From NCBI GenBank assembly GCA_000697055.1, contig JNDT01002296.1, positions 62,001 through 126,000 of the forward strand: 64,000 bases of DNA, given 5' to 3'. Positions 51,529 to 63,592 of the stretch are shown one piece after another. Each line of letters begins with the position of its first letter. The stretch's first letter is position 1. Made by a program: the position numbers and the translations under genes. The stretch is from Saksenaea vasiformis B4078 (lineage: Eukaryota > Mucoromycota > Mucoromycetes > Mucorales > Saksenaeaceae). The notes under the pieces were generated by a model. The model was not told the origin of the DNA, ran no database searches, and was given only the letters and a program-made list of their open reading frames with translations.

Positions 51529-53145
51529 TTATGAAGTAGCTATTCTATCAGAGTCTGTGGGGCAATAGATCTGTTCAGATAAGCAAAAACGTTAGTATTT
51601 TCCTAAGAGTTCGTCATACGTACCGGTTGATCAAGGTTATAGTCATATATATCTGGCTTGTAAGCCTTTGGAATGAAAAGACTGTTCCAAGCGATCTACA
51701 CATTGTTCAATCAATGTTGGAACCATAATGGATGTACAGTAAAAGAGAAATACCTTGGACAGCCATTGATGTGTTTTAAGGCTCGGATGGAAACAATCCA
51801 TATTACTAATGTTGCAAGAAGTCAGCTTCCCATTGGAATATATTCTTCGTAAAATGTACCTCAGCAGATCGATAGAGAATCCCGAAATGTTAATATCCAT
51901 AGGTTGATAAATAACCCCGAATGTACCTCCTTTGGTAGGCTTGTACTTCTCTGAGATGCTCCGCAATTGACCGTTGTAGCCTTTTCTATGTGTTAGTCTT
52001 CCTGAAGATCACTCTCCACATTACCTTCGGATAGTTGATCCATAAGGGACCAGTTTTCGGATGCATGACAACCGCATTCCTTTGCATTACGGATAGTGGA
52101 CGTATTGTTATCTTTTTCTCTGCAATACTCTGGATGTGCAGCTGACAGTGGGAAGACTTGTGACACCTTGAACGTTCCTACTGAGACCCATCTTGTGAGA
52201 CGATAAACAAAAGAGTACCGCTATTTACACAAGTTGACAAGCGTGCGCGGGATATTTTGCTGGATCCGCTGGATAGCTGCTTCCACATACTGGCCATATT
52301 CCTGCACTGTCACGTCATCCTTGTCCTTCTCATTGCAAGCCAAACATTGATCATTGCCTACAACTATGTTTCAATATATCTATTTCAAATGCCGGTACTT
52401 ACTGCCAATCTGTATGGTTAGCAGCTTCCAATCGTTCTCAAGGTCAATTCCCTTAATCTCTTTAATACCTATGAATCTTGTCTGTTTAGTTGACCTATCA
52501 ATGTATCGTCATCATACTATACGTTTTATGAGATAATCCAACTCATGTCCAAGGTTTCCTGCAATAGCACCGGATTGAGCTGCATTCAGTTCATCTTCGT
52601 TTGGACGATCTAAATAAGCGACTTAACATAATGTAACATAGCTTTATTTCCTTACACTGCAACGGGAAACAAATTCTATCTATAAAGCATGTTAGAACAA
52701 GTTTCCTAAGACAAATCACCTACCGTGACAATATTCTATAATATGATGACCAAGCGATTCGCCTTGTAGTTCTGGATTGTAGTTTTTGATATACTGAGCC
52801 ATTGTCTCTGCACCTGCATCACCACCCATGGCGTAGCTTTTGCCGCGATACTCCGTAATGGCCGAGATGTTAATCAAGCCAGTTCCATTCGTGTTTATTC
52901 CCATCATCGCAAACCCAGCCATGATACTACATACTTGTATTAACGTTGCCCACCAAAAAAAAATATATATATAACAACTACCTGTCACCCAAGGCGGCAA
53001 CCACCTTAATATCGTCAATACGGAGATCGGTAATGTCCGCTGCTGGTTTCGAGCGAGGACGTAGTTTGGGACAGCTGCCAATGCTGGTAACGTTCAATGC
53101 CCATCCCACAGAAGTGAGACCCAACAAGAATACAGATAACAACAT
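51529..53145 (-). CDS. Secreted GDSL-type phospholipase B
   Basis: About nine exons encode roughly 400 residues. The start at 53145 gives a signal peptide, MLLSVFLLGLTSVGWALNV. The GDSL block I reads VVAALGDSIMAGFAM, with the catalytic Ser split by an intron. Then come YRGKSYAMGGDAGAETMAQY, HHIIEYCH, block III LLTIQIGSNDQC (Asn in the oxyanion hole), and the catalytic Asp/His block NMDCFHPSLKTHQW. The last exons encode LFIPKAYKPDIYDYNLDQP and IYCPTDSDRIATS. This is the animal/amoeba-like phospholipase B1 family, which removes both acyl chains of phospholipids. No GPI or membrane anchor is visible, so secretion or a vacuolar location is inferred. All motifs are intact. Confidence 0.87.
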
Positions 53146-53499
53146 CTTTCTATAATGGATACAAATGGACCCATGGACCTTCCGCTTTTTATACAAAGTT
53201 TGAGAGGACACGAATCACAAAAGTCAGCAGTCTATCGCAACCTGCTCATCTTTTTCTTTTTTTAGACAGTATGACGAGTAGAATTTTCACCTTAATTCTA
53301 CGTGCCGCCAACTGAAGATAGCTGCTGATCAATGAAACAAAGGTTGTACTCGTGCGGTACCACCCTTGGCAAAAAGAAATGACTTCGTGTTTTTCCCAGA
53401 AGCAGTTCCATCCGTATCATCATAGCGCAAAATGGCACGTGGTATGGGATTGGACGAGGATACGATCTTTGCGTCAGTATATATAAAAAAGAAAAGATA

Positions 53500-53830
53500 A
53501 GCGTTTGTACTGAATGACCTTTGCTCCGAGAAAGGAGCTTTTCCGAGATGGGACACGATCTCTCTTCTCTTAATCCCCGATACGTGCCTCTGTTGACCTA
53601 GACAGGATCTTTTGCCTGCATGACCTCTGTCGCGGCTGAGTATGTAACTCCTGTTGTCACACTCAGCATCGCCTCGTCTTCCATAATAGACCGCCGGGCA
53701 TCGCATTACTTGAGCGCATTCTTGGGATTCGTAGGGCCGCCATGGCCAGCACCAACAGGTGACGATGCCCCCTTTGGGGTTAAGCAAGATGACAAGTATC
53801 ATCGCATATCAACGGTGAATGATTTTGTAT
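53500..53830 (-). repeat. Unnamed dispersed repeat, copy D (inverted, partial)
   Basis: On the minus strand this stretch carries GACAGAGGTCATGCAGGC preceded by AGGAGTTACA, and TTAACCCCAAAGGGGGCAT upstream, in the same order as in copies A and B. It is more diverged than A and B. It lies upstream of the phospholipase gene and points away from copy C. Confidence 0.55.
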
Positions 53831-53964
53831 CCAAGTTATAGTTTAATGGATGTCTTAATCTTCCTACACCAGTAAAAATTTGACTGAACGTTGAGTTTGT
53901 TAGTTACATCGATCGTGTCACTCTATCAGCTGTCATCAGCAGTAACTGTTTAACTTTTCTCCCT

Positions 53965-54430
53965 ATTTGGAAATTGCACCACCTAATTCAGTCATCGCTT
54001 ATTAAATAACCTTTTTTACGCTAGGCTATAAAAATTCGACGTCCCATGAAGGGCCGAGGAATGAATTGAGCATAAGTTCGTTACTACATAAACTAGTTCC
54101 TAGTTAAGGATCATCCCTATTGGATGCAGCGCAAACGATTCATCCATGTGCTTGACAGTCAGGCCTCCTAAGCAGTTCCGCCAGTACCGGCTAGAGGGAA
54201 GCCCGGATTTTGGCAAGAGGCATTCTGCAGAGACTTTTGTGTGATTGCAACGTCTGGCGATCGATTGTGGAAGTTGAGTGATGCTGCGTGTGACAGCAGT
54301 CATTTACGCGGTGAACTTCAGTTACACACAGAGGGTATAAATTGGTCTGGGACAGAGGTCATGCAGGCTGGAGAGGTAAGATAGAAATGATCTTGTATAC
54401 AGAACGAATCCGGCATCCTTGGCAGAATGT
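53965..54430 (+). repeat. Unnamed dispersed repeat, copy C (partial)
   Basis: Matches copies A/B at TTTTTACGCTA, at a CCATGAAGG-GCCGAG block, at CAACGTCTGGCGA, GATGCTGCGTGTGACA and GGACAGAGGTCATGCAGGCT. The 3' part seen in A and B is missing or too diverged. Orientation is plus, head-to-head with copy D. Confidence 0.65.
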
Positions 54431-54649
54431 TTGTGGAAAAAAAAAGGGGTCCGTCTGAAGACGGACACAACATGAAACGTTGAAGGAAGAACTTTATTTG
54501 GGAGCTTACACAAACTGACGCAGAATAATACGATCGGCATGGTCCCCCCCCTTTATCACGTTGGATACATTCCCATTCGGTAAATATTGACAGATTTGAT
54601 CAATTCTACACGGAAAAACGTATATCCCTGTGGTACAACGGGGTGATGG

Positions 54650-57614
54650 TTACTTTCTGGCAAGTCGATACGCGCCTGAGGCCATCAGTACCAAAACACC
54701 TCGTTTCTCCCAACCATCAAGGCTATCCAGCACTTTGCTCTCTCGTACCCGAATATGATTGACAATTTCCTTGCTTGTGTGCGCCTTTCCTATAGTACCA
54801 AATCCTTTAAGTTTCGGCAACGTTTTCTCTTCTTTTTAATTTTTACCATCCTCAAATACAGATATCACCATGGCAGAAATAGGGTCCACTCTGTATTCCT
54901 CGACACCTGTCTCAAATTCGAGTTCCAGCGTCGTCATACCCTGACTCGGTAGCCATTGAAGTTTACGGGATGCTTTTGTGCGCTTGAATTCCGACTCGTA
55001 TTGCTCCATCGCTCTATCGCACCATCAGATCATAGCGCTTTCTTGCTTTTTCAAGCTTACTCGCGAAATCCTGGCCACAGCCGGATTGTCTTTTCTTCTT
55101 CGTCTTCTTCGTCTTCGTCTTCATCATCGTCCTCTCCATCTCTGGATTTCTTCCAGTAGTATTTGGACAGAACAGCGACATGGAATACCGCAGGCATGGT
55201 GGCAACGGTTTGATGAATCTGTCGGTCCAGCCTTCTCGATTCATTGATATCATTGACCATCACATCACATTTGATCATTGCGTTTTTAGGGAAGTGCTGT
55301 TTCAAAATTTCCAATTTCAATATCTATCCGGAAGTGAGTCAGTCTTTTTTCCATTGAAATGGATAGTTTTGTACCTCGTCATCTGTGTCATAATCTTGGC
55401 TGGAAAACAGCGTCTCGCTCAGCTTTTGTTCATACCCTTTCACAAAGATTTCAATGGGACCACATACGCTGATTAACATGGCCACTGTGTCAGACGACTT
55501 GCGTTGCCACCGTTTCAGTCTGGCTTAGTAAGAATAAGGTTTAGTGGCCTAGTACCCTTGGAAAGCTCACTTGGTTTATCATCCATCATTTCCTGATCTT
55601 CGCTGGGTGCTGACCCATCCAACTCGCTCAGCTCAAATACATATACCGGATCGTCATTTGGAAGCAGATCACGCACTGTATCGATTACAGCACGAATGGC
55701 CTCTTTTCGTACATTTCGAACTGCATCATCGTTACGTTTAACATGAGGGGCGATAAACATGCGCTTGTTCCTGGAAACAGAGAGGTAAGCCTTCTTTTAG
55801 TAACCCAAAAAGTTTCCGTACTGTATGTAATCTTCCACCAACTGGATCACTGGCACGAGAATATCACATGTAGGATCCCATATTTTTATAGACTGGATGC
55901 AACAGATATACTGGTCAAGGATGTCTGCAGTTGATGCACCTAGATGAAGTAACCTTCTCTGTAAACTATGTAGAGGGCATTAACCAAGTGTTGTAGTAAA
56001 GCATGCCCCACGTTTTGATTAATTCATTTTGTATATCCTCGTAAAGGTCACGTTTTGCAATTGCGATCTTGAGATCTTCCATTACAGGTCGAGAAGTAGG
56101 AAATTCCCGAATAAGGTCAAAGAGGTGGTTTATCCTTTTTTCCTCTTATAGTCAGTATGTCATCATCCTACGCATAAACTCACCGCGATTGGTAAAATGC
56201 ATCGTACAGAATATGCTCAGAAGCTACTTTTGCCCGCAGAAAGTCGTACCATTGGCTCTCTAAACAAGGATGTGAGTCATAGGTACACCGTGGAAAAGCG
56301 GCTACCTAGACTTGTGTTCGTGGTCTGCATCACATGAGATAACCAAGGGAGCACAGTGGTGCGTAGCCATTTTAATTCGCTCATGAGAACGTAGTCATCG
56401 TCTGACACATGCCTACATCGCTCATTTTCAATCCTTCGCACCAACGACAACCATTCAGGCGCCAGCTGCAACGTATTTGCTAATTTGCAAATTTCACTAA
56501 ATCGTTGGGCTAGATGCGTCATTGTTGGGGAAGATGCCTGCATGTGATCATCCATATCCATCAGTTCGTGCGTCAGGTACTGCTCGCAGCGACGTTGAAG
56601 GTATTCGTCGGAAAGGGTTGATGGATCTATCCGCCCAACGATCTCTGTTTCTAGGTCGCAATGCACCACATATTGGGGAGAAAACCCCTGCAATTGCATC
56701 GCAAACCACGCGTCCTCCCACAATGAGCAGGCATACGTGTAAAATTGGACGCGATGTGCAGCAAAAGAAGACGGAAGCAGTTGTTGAACTTTCTTATAGA
56801 ATGCGCAATGCAATCTGTCTTTAAATCCTTCCGACGCTAGCCGACTTTCTCTAATCCATTGTTATCAATACAGCGAGGCAATGCTCTAATCTTACTTTGT
56901 GTATACTTTTTCTTCGTCCAGCGCGAGCAAAATCTTCTTGTACATGGCATGAACATCCACGATGAATTGGGAGAATAATTCAAACACAACGTCATTATCA
57001 TCCGAAGAATACTTTAATTCGTCTCTTAGTCTGAGGAAGTATCAAGGTAAACGCTTACCTGTGATTCGGTTTCATACGTGGCTGACAACTTCTCGAGTGT
57101 TTGTTGAATGTATTCTATGGCAATAGCTGATATAGATGGACAGAACGCTTAAGTTGACCATTGATTATGAAGCTAGCTATTGTCCGTACCGATATAGTAG
57201 TCCTGCACAATGCCAGAAGGCAGCATCGGGTCATGTAAAGTCCGCATGGGCGAATCGCGCACTAAGAAGGACGCGGTATGAGGTATGAACTGTGGATTTC
57301 GTGTAGGTGATTACGCGTTAAAAGTCGAGGACGTGTCTCTAAATATTCTATAATATCGTTCATTGTCGGTAACTGCGCAAGAGAGAGTGTCAGTAACGAG
57401 CTTTCCTTTTAGGAATGCAGAACCTTGATCTAGATTTGAAAAAGATATAGGAAATTAGCATTGGGAGGATCATGAGGAATCTTACATCGTGTCCGACATG
57501 GTGTCGGTAAAATTTAGCGAATCGAGGGATCGCCTGGTCAATGTCAGGTTGCATATTGTTCATTTTGCTGTATTTTGCGACGGTTGATAAGTCTTTTGCT
57601 CTAGCCAATGGCAT
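54650..57614 (-). CDS. APC2: Anaphase-promoting complex subunit 2 (cullin-like)
   Basis: Many exons. The C-terminal half is well recognised: VAMLISVCGPIEIFVKGYEQ, ILKQHFPKNAMIKCDVMVND with NDINESRRLDRQIHQ (cullin homology), then an acidic insert (DDDEDEDEEDEEE), then YESEFKRTKASRKLQWLPSQ and the winged-helix end KEIVNHIRVRESKVLDSLDG with SGAYRLARK. The N-terminal half holds helical repeats, such as HRVQFYTYACSLWEDAWFAM. APC2 pairs with the RING subunit APC11 in the catalytic core of the APC/C ubiquitin ligase, which drives mitotic exit in the nucleus. The 5' end is uncertain: the frame stays open upstream of the Met at 57614 (AVTVVAKFIPRQCKS) and probably joins an exon I could not place, so the true start is beyond 57614. 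Confidence 0.8.
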
Positions 57615-60117
57615 TGATTTGCATTGTCTGGGGATGAATTTTGCAACGACCGTTACAGCATGGCTGCATCATCCGTTTGATCATGCTAAGATGACGGAGG
57701 AAGGCTTACGAATGTCTCTTTTTTCTATACGCATGAATGCGCTAATGGATATCGACCATTGGACCTAGATGATGGAAAAATTAAGCTGGCTGATGTTTCC
57801 TACTTTCCAGACGTCGCGGTCGCAGGTTGAGCGTAAAAAGAAGGCTAGCGCCACAGCGAGGCGACCTTATTACGACATATAAGTGCCATGACGAATAGTA
57901 AAGTGAATATAGTTAATAATGACAAGAGAACAGCAAAAGGAGTAGGATAAAATAGCGGAATAGGCGTTGGAGCTGTGGAGTATTATTGCCATAATTCATA
58001 ACCAGAACGAAGGAAAACTATTATCTGATATTTAAAGAAAGACTTGTATTCGATGCAGCAGCGAGCTGACTGCTTCTCACCTCAATTTTCCTATGTCGAG
58101 GAAGATCTGCCTGCTACCTCCGTTAGCATAATACTATGAAAACCAGTTCCTGATGGATATTTCTTTAGTTAAGGAAAGTAGTCAATCGGGAACCGATTTT
58201 CCGTAGCGTAAAAATAAATTATTTGAAACGCTTGAAGACTTAAAGTTATTAATTTAAGTTTATATCGTTGTCTAATCGATAAATGGTGTGCTGTATGACG
58301 TTGAAAAAGGGGGAAAAGCTCTCCGCGGCAAGGAACTTGATCCAGTCATAGCATCATGAAAGAAAAGTTGAACAGCGGGAAAAATGCAAATCAGATCTCA
58401 CGAAGGATTGCATCTTTGCTTGATGTGCCCAGATTCAGCTTGCATACTTATAGAAACATCGATGGTTCTTTGAAAGGCGCACCAGCAAAAGGTACTGTAC
58501 CAACTGGAAAGGGAAGTTACAATAGCTATAATAGGCGCCATATCTGAGGCAGGAGTGATAGATATATCTTTGAGAGAGCCTCGGGAATGTGTCTGTGTCA
58601 AAAAGAGAAAGCTTAACGAAAAGGAAGCGAAGACAGTTAAGGCTCCGGTTAATACACAAACGAACACGCTTCCTGTCTTATATCGGTCCCCTCCACCTCA
58701 CGCCGCCACCCATAGTTGTGTGTGACTATACCCTTCGGGGTAACTGAAATGGGATCCTAGTATTATCCCGCTTACGGATCATGAACTACTTTTTATGGTT
58801 CTCGAATAAGTTTTACATCCAGTGGAGAGACCAAGTTCATGTAAGTTAATTCATCTTCTGATGAAAAATTGATGTACTAACGGCCGCATATTCAACTCAT
58901 TTTTAGTGCAGATCGGAAGTCTTTAGCTTACAGAAAAAATATTCGTGCGTACTTCATATCATATTCATTCTGCTTGAATAGTGCGTGAATTCAAATGATA
59001 CACTGCAATTCTATACGTGAATGCCGCCATCTTGGATAAGCGGTGCGTGGATGATTAAATGAGGTCGGGATCAGTGGATAACTCCTTTACAGACAGCATA
59101 TGATGTTCTTTTCTTTAGCTTTTGCTTCTTTCTTCCGTATATATTGCTGCAGAATATAAGAACGAAAATTTTCTGATCGACAGTATTCGTTAACCAAACG
59201 ACTATTGTAACATTTCCGAAATAGACTTATACTATCCAATTCAAATCGCTCCTAGGCTATACCCACTAAGTGTATCTGCAATTGGGTACGAATATAGTGG
59301 AGCGAGCCAGAAAAAACCTTAGTTTTTCGTCTCGGGCAACATACTCCAAAATGCCGCGTGGCGACACATCAAGATAGTACGGGCTTCCAAATTAGCATTA
59401 CTTAAAGGATAACGGCTGAAAACACACTGGACACGAACGATTATGGGCGAACAAGGTTGCTTAGATACAATATTCTTGGCCTTAAAATCGCTGGCTTGAT
59501 AGAAAAGTGAAAAAGGAATCCTTCATGATTCATTTCAACGTCTCAATTCGCTTGGGGTACCCGCTTTTATTGTATAGCAAAAATGCACGCGGTGTCGTAG
59601 ATCTACGAGAAAGTGGAGAGCCAGATGCACAGATAGTTTAGTCCTACACGCAACATTCGAGAGTTACAGACACTTCAAAACAAAAAGAGCCCAACGACAG
59701 CAAACATAATTATACCTCTGGGCTGCCTTCTCTTTAATACTCCATATATCTAGACCACTTCAAATAAATAAGTACCTTTTGTAACGAGAAGCGACACCTG
59801 ATATTTCAATGGCAGCCTTTTTTTCCCGCTTTGCTTTAACGAAGATCCGACCGCAGTAATGGATCAATCTCTGTGCAATTATCATTAATGCCGACAGTAA
59901 AATAATACGGAAGAAAGGTTAAGTTACTTACCATAAGAAAACATGCTGTGAAAGGACACCGGGAAACTGCATTACAATTACCGGTTACATTCGTCTGTTT
60001 TTATAATCGCGATTCCGTTGCATTCGAAGAGATGACCGGACTAAATGACAGTCGAATGAGTTAATGCTCTTTGCAACAAACGTCCGAGATGTGGGATCAC
60101 TTCAATAAACACGTCTT
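57615..60117. other. Gene-poor region
   Basis: Upstream of APC2, and probably holding its first exon and promoter. Apart from the transposase fragment at 58.36-58.69 kb I see no gene or RNA I can support. Confidence 0.4.
58356..58690 (+). pseudogene. Fragment of IS630/Tc1-like DDE transposase
   Basis: One frame reads FSLHTYRNIDGSLKGAPAKG followed by GTVPTGKG. After a one-base shift near 58514 the next frame continues VTIAIIGAISEAGVIDISLR and VCVKKRKLNEKEAK. These are consecutive blocks of the DDE_3-type transposases frequent in Mucorales, lying between the first and second catalytic acid. The catalytic end is missing and the frame is broken, so it is a dead internal fragment. No terminal repeats found. 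Confidence 0.65.
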
Positions 60118-61250
60118 TTTTTTGTTTCCTTGGGAACACTGCATTATCTTTGGGGGAGTGACATAACGCGCTGGAGTTGCTTTCTCAAGAGGCCTTTAAA
60201 AAGGCGTTTTTTTTTTCCTTTTTGTGTGTTTTTTCCTCTTTCGTTTATATCTTCTTTTTGTAAGTTTTCCTTTTTATACTTTTGTTGTGCTCACTGTCGG
60301 AGGCCAACATCATCTTTATGCGTTCTTCTTGTCCTGGCCAGACATACAAGACGTTGCAAAGAGCTGGCCACTCTTTGCTGATGATGCCGATAAAAGAGCT
60401 TTTCTTTTTTATACTTCTTTTCTTTTATACTTCTCTTCTTCTCTCTTTTTTATTTCTTATCCTTTTTCAACTTTATCTTTTATCTCATTCTTATTCTCTT
60501 TTCTGTTACTGCTTTCGCCCTTTCTTTATTTTCTTCTTGCAACAAAACTTTCCGGTAAGCTATATTCCAGACAAAATCGTTTTTTTTTTTACGTTACTTC
60601 AGTTTCCGGAACCACGCGTATCTCGCGTTTTCGACGCGTTTTTATTTATTTCAATAAGGTATGCTTTAGGAATCGTTCGATCATTTATTCTTTCCTCATT
60701 AACTCCATTTCAGATGTCGACATGCTCTTTCGAGAGTACGGTCTCCATTTACATGTCGGGCACTGAAACTTCTACCTTTGGTCGAGGGCAGTACCATTCG
60801 CTTGATTCTTCCCATTCATTCACATGTCAATTACAGATCATCACGGACATTACGCCATTCAGTTTTGCGTCGGTGTTATGCAAGAACACAAATGCCGATC
60901 AATCAGGTACGCTTTTAGTACTGATTGTTTCACAAAGTGTAACCCAGCTATTATAGTTTCCCACCCCGGGGCAGGGACCATAAACGGACCTCATGTACGT
61001 TGGAGTTACGGCGCAGATCGACCTTCCTTTCGCTTCCGGGAAGATCCCCCACAGAGATTGGTGCCATAATCCCGCATAGTCTACTGAGTATTTCTTGACC
61101 GGTCTTCCTCTTAAAAGGTATGTTTATTACGTTTATTTTTTTCTTATTTACTAATTATTTTGGATAGACCTTGCGCTACAGGCTATGGTATGGTGGGTAG
61201 ATAACAACCCGCCATACGTGTCCGTCCTTTTTTTTTTTTTAGAGACTCGG
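60118..61250. other. T-rich low-complexity tract, no supported gene
   Basis: Most of 60118-60600 is T/C-rich on the plus strand, producing long hydrophobic open frames that I regard as compositional artefacts. Further on, a short tract near 60.95-61.07 kb (GADRPSFRFREDPPQRLVP) looks protein-like but cannot be extended. Confidence 0.4.
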
Positions 61251-61439
61251 GGAAGTTAGACTATACAAACCAAGACCGAGGCTTGACACCATATGCATCG
61301 CTGGTCCTTCGATTGGTCGCCGTCCAGTAACTAGTACGCTAGTTGTCGTGCCAAACCTCAAAGTCGTCCCTAAGGATTTCGGTCCTTTTGGCTGATGGGT
61401 TTCTGAAGGAGGAGGAAACTTATTAGTAGGTAACTTCTG

Positions 61440-62260
61440 TTATCTGGCGCATCGTCTTAGGATTTGATGATTCCCGTCCCAGGGATGTTTCTACATGGTC
61501 TAAGGCGATCTCCTTTTTTTGGGATTTCGCGTGTCCATTGGATCATCGTGCTCCTTTGGGTTGGGTAACGGCTTCCCGGGTTTATTCCTGGATTGGAGCT
61601 TCAGCTGACTGGTTCTCACCTTTATGGAGTTGGCCAACACGCGCGGGCAGGTCATGTTCCCAAGGAGTTATTCTTAAACTACGTGGCAGCGTGCGTTCTT
61701 AGGGCAGTTGGTCTTCGGATTGATTGTTCTTTGGGTTAAGCGTCTTGCTTGACTGGTTATCCCTTCATTGGGCTAGCCTGCGCACGTCTCAAGACTTCAG
61801 TCTTGTGGGGATGGTAGGTTCCCAGAGATGATTCTTTAAAATACCTCCGTTTTAGCTGGCTTTGCCTAGAAAGTCGGTTAACGTATGTTCCTGTGGGTCC
61901 GGTCTACAGGGTCAGACTGGTTCTAGGCGCTGAATCATCTGGATAGCTTTCACTCCGGTGTGTTAGCCGACATGCGCTTTAGAGCTTGACGTATGATTAG
62001 TTGGGTATACGCTCTTCTGGTTGTGCGCTTCCTGGTTCGAACTGGTTTGCATGACGCCAGAGATTCATTTCTAAAGTTCGTGCACAACCGCTGGCTCTTG
62101 AGGTAAGAGTTGGCAAACCCCGGCACGGTCCTGATGGCATTTGCCTATTGGGCTGGACGACGTCCATCTTGGTTCAGTTGGTGTACGGTTCTGGCTCTGT
62201 GGGGGGCCATTCCGGAGGTGGGTTGAATCTCGCCAACGATCAACCCATGAGTTCCCGATG
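61440..62260 (+). repeat. Degenerate tandem repeat array, unit about 160-240 bp
   Basis: Related strings recur in the same order. CCCAGGGATGTTTCTACA (about 61478), CCCAAGGAGTTATTCTTAAA (about 61659), CCCAGAGATGATTCTTTAAA (about 61820) and GCCAGAGATTCATTTCTAAA (about 62056) are four versions of one block. GACTGGTT-type strings precede each of the last three. Base composition is G/T-rich, unlike neighbours. It could be a decayed satellite or the 5' region of a retroelement. Confidence 0.55.
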
Positions 62261-62518
62261 CATCCCTGTCACGACGATAGGATGATGCTGCCGAGTCGAG
62301 CGAGTTCAGCAAGACGAACAACGAAGCGAGCAACGAGGCAAACAATGCAATAAACAACGAGACGAGCAAAGCAGCGCAACAGGAAACGCGAGTAGCACGC
62401 TACCTGTATAGGTCACAGCATGAACACCTTCTTCGGTAGGCTTTACGTAGAATATGGCATGCTCGGAGGTAATAAAATATTTTGAATGAGCGTTTTCCAT
62501 CAGATAAGTATTACGTTA

Positions 62519-62531
62519 CGTTGCTGATCCA
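62519..62531 (+). repeat. Left copy of LINE target-site duplication
   Basis: CGTTGCTGATCCA, identical to 63441-63453 just after the element's poly(A) tail. Confidence 0.9.
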
Positions 62532-63440
62532 TTGTATGGATACCAGTTATCGCCAAAGCTCTGGCTCAGATACCGGCTTCTCCTACTCCACTCATCACTA
62601 GCAGCACACGGGTAGCCCCACCTCTGACACACTGGACAATTAACCCCAGTCATCCCAAGCCCACGCAGCTTCTAGTTTGCAAGCCCCGCTCATTCAGAGT
62701 TTATTGGCGAGATAAAGAAAACCTGATGAGGCCACACCTACAAGATACTGATGTTATCGGGCTGACCACAGCCAACCTCTCTACGAGACAGTGGAAGATC
62801 TTCTGGTCCTTGCCCATGCCGCATAATGCTCGAACGACATGGTGGCGTCTACTCATAGATAAGCTGCCAGTCTGTGTTCGATTACATCAGTGGATGCCAG
62901 CCACGTTTGGCTCTCCCACTTGCCCCATCTGCCACAGCTCCATTGACACTGCCTATCATTTTACCGTTGCATGCCCACAGAAATGGCATTTTTGGCCAAG
63001 TCGCATTGACAGGGTTTTCCTTACCACATGTTTCTGAGTCGCCAGAACGTGTTTGGCATGGACTCCTTCTGCTCAGTATGCCGGGTATGACACCAGTACT
63101 AGATAACGAGTCATACTCCACCTTGGGGCTCATTTTAGCCAGCGTCTGGCAACAACACTGGCGTTGCATCTTCGACGAAGAACCCTGGTCACTATCAGCC
63201 GCCATCAACTCCGTGCTGTCATTGTCTCGGCGTTATACATTAGGCACATTTCCTCCTTTCAATCCACCAGACCTTTGACCTGTCTCTAGCTATTTTTTCC
63301 TTTCTTCCTGCTCTTTATTTTCCTCTCTCTTCTTCCTTTCCTTTTCTCAGATGATTACTCGTGCCCCATTTTTCTTTTCTCTTACCTATGGTCTTTAGCA
63401 TGGGCAAAGCCCTAATAAATTGCAACATACAAAAAAAAAA
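62532..63440 (+). mobile_element. 5'-truncated LINE (non-LTR retrotransposon) with poly(A) tail
   Basis: The insertion begins inside a reading frame that stays open from 62533 to 63037. The late part carries the reverse-transcriptase-associated zinc-binding domain (zf-RVT): WWRLLIDKLPVCVRLHQW, then CPIC, a His eight residues later and a Cys four further on, then WHFW. Around 62990-63010 the frame shifts by one and continues in another frame to a stop at 63278 (ending FPPFNPPDL), so the copy is defective. A pyrimidine-rich 3' UTR with AATAAA (about 63414) and a run of ten A (63431-63440) follow. The 13-bp flanking duplication confirms target-primed insertion. Only the C-terminal part of the pol protein is present. 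Confidence 0.92.
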
Positions 63441-63453
63441 CGTTGCTGATCCA
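63441..63453 (+). repeat. Right copy of LINE target-site duplication
   Basis: CGTTGCTGATCCA immediately downstream of the poly(A) run, matching 62519-62531. Confidence 0.9.
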
Positions 63454-63457
63454 ATAA

Positions 63458-63592
63458 TTGCTGAAGGAGTTGGTCTTGATCGAATATCTCTTCCGTCAAA
63501 ACGTGAAGATTGAGCTATTGTTGTGGTTGCAAGGCATTCACGAAGTACAAGGACTGGAGGAAGTCTTTGAGGATCTTTGGTTGCAGTATTGA
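63458..63592 (+). pseudogene. Orphan coding-like tail next to the LINE insertion
   Basis: A 44-codon open tract reads LLKELVLIEYLFRQNVKIEL, then WLQGIHEVQGLEEVFEDLWL, and stops. It is helical and leucine-rich with strong protein-like composition. It is directly preceded by a stop in frame unless an intron ends at CTGAAG. Upstream of the LINE another coding-like tract (about 62266-62440, SKTNNEASNEANNAINNETS) could belong to the same broken gene. Family not recognised. Confidence 0.35.

Noticed and set aside
53329..53802. 157-codon minus-strand frame upstream of the phospholipase gene
   Set aside because: It overlaps dispersed-repeat copy D, whose other copies do not keep this frame open, and no motif is recognised.
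57541..57768. 75-codon plus-strand frame at the APC2 5' end
   Set aside because: The minus strand over part of the same bases reads as a continuous extension of APC2, and the plus-strand product has no family similarity.
60224..60956. Hydrophobic plus-strand frames resembling membrane proteins
   Set aside because: They come from T/C-rich low-complexity DNA; two overlapping frames are equally hydrophobic and no splice structure or conserved motif supports a gene.
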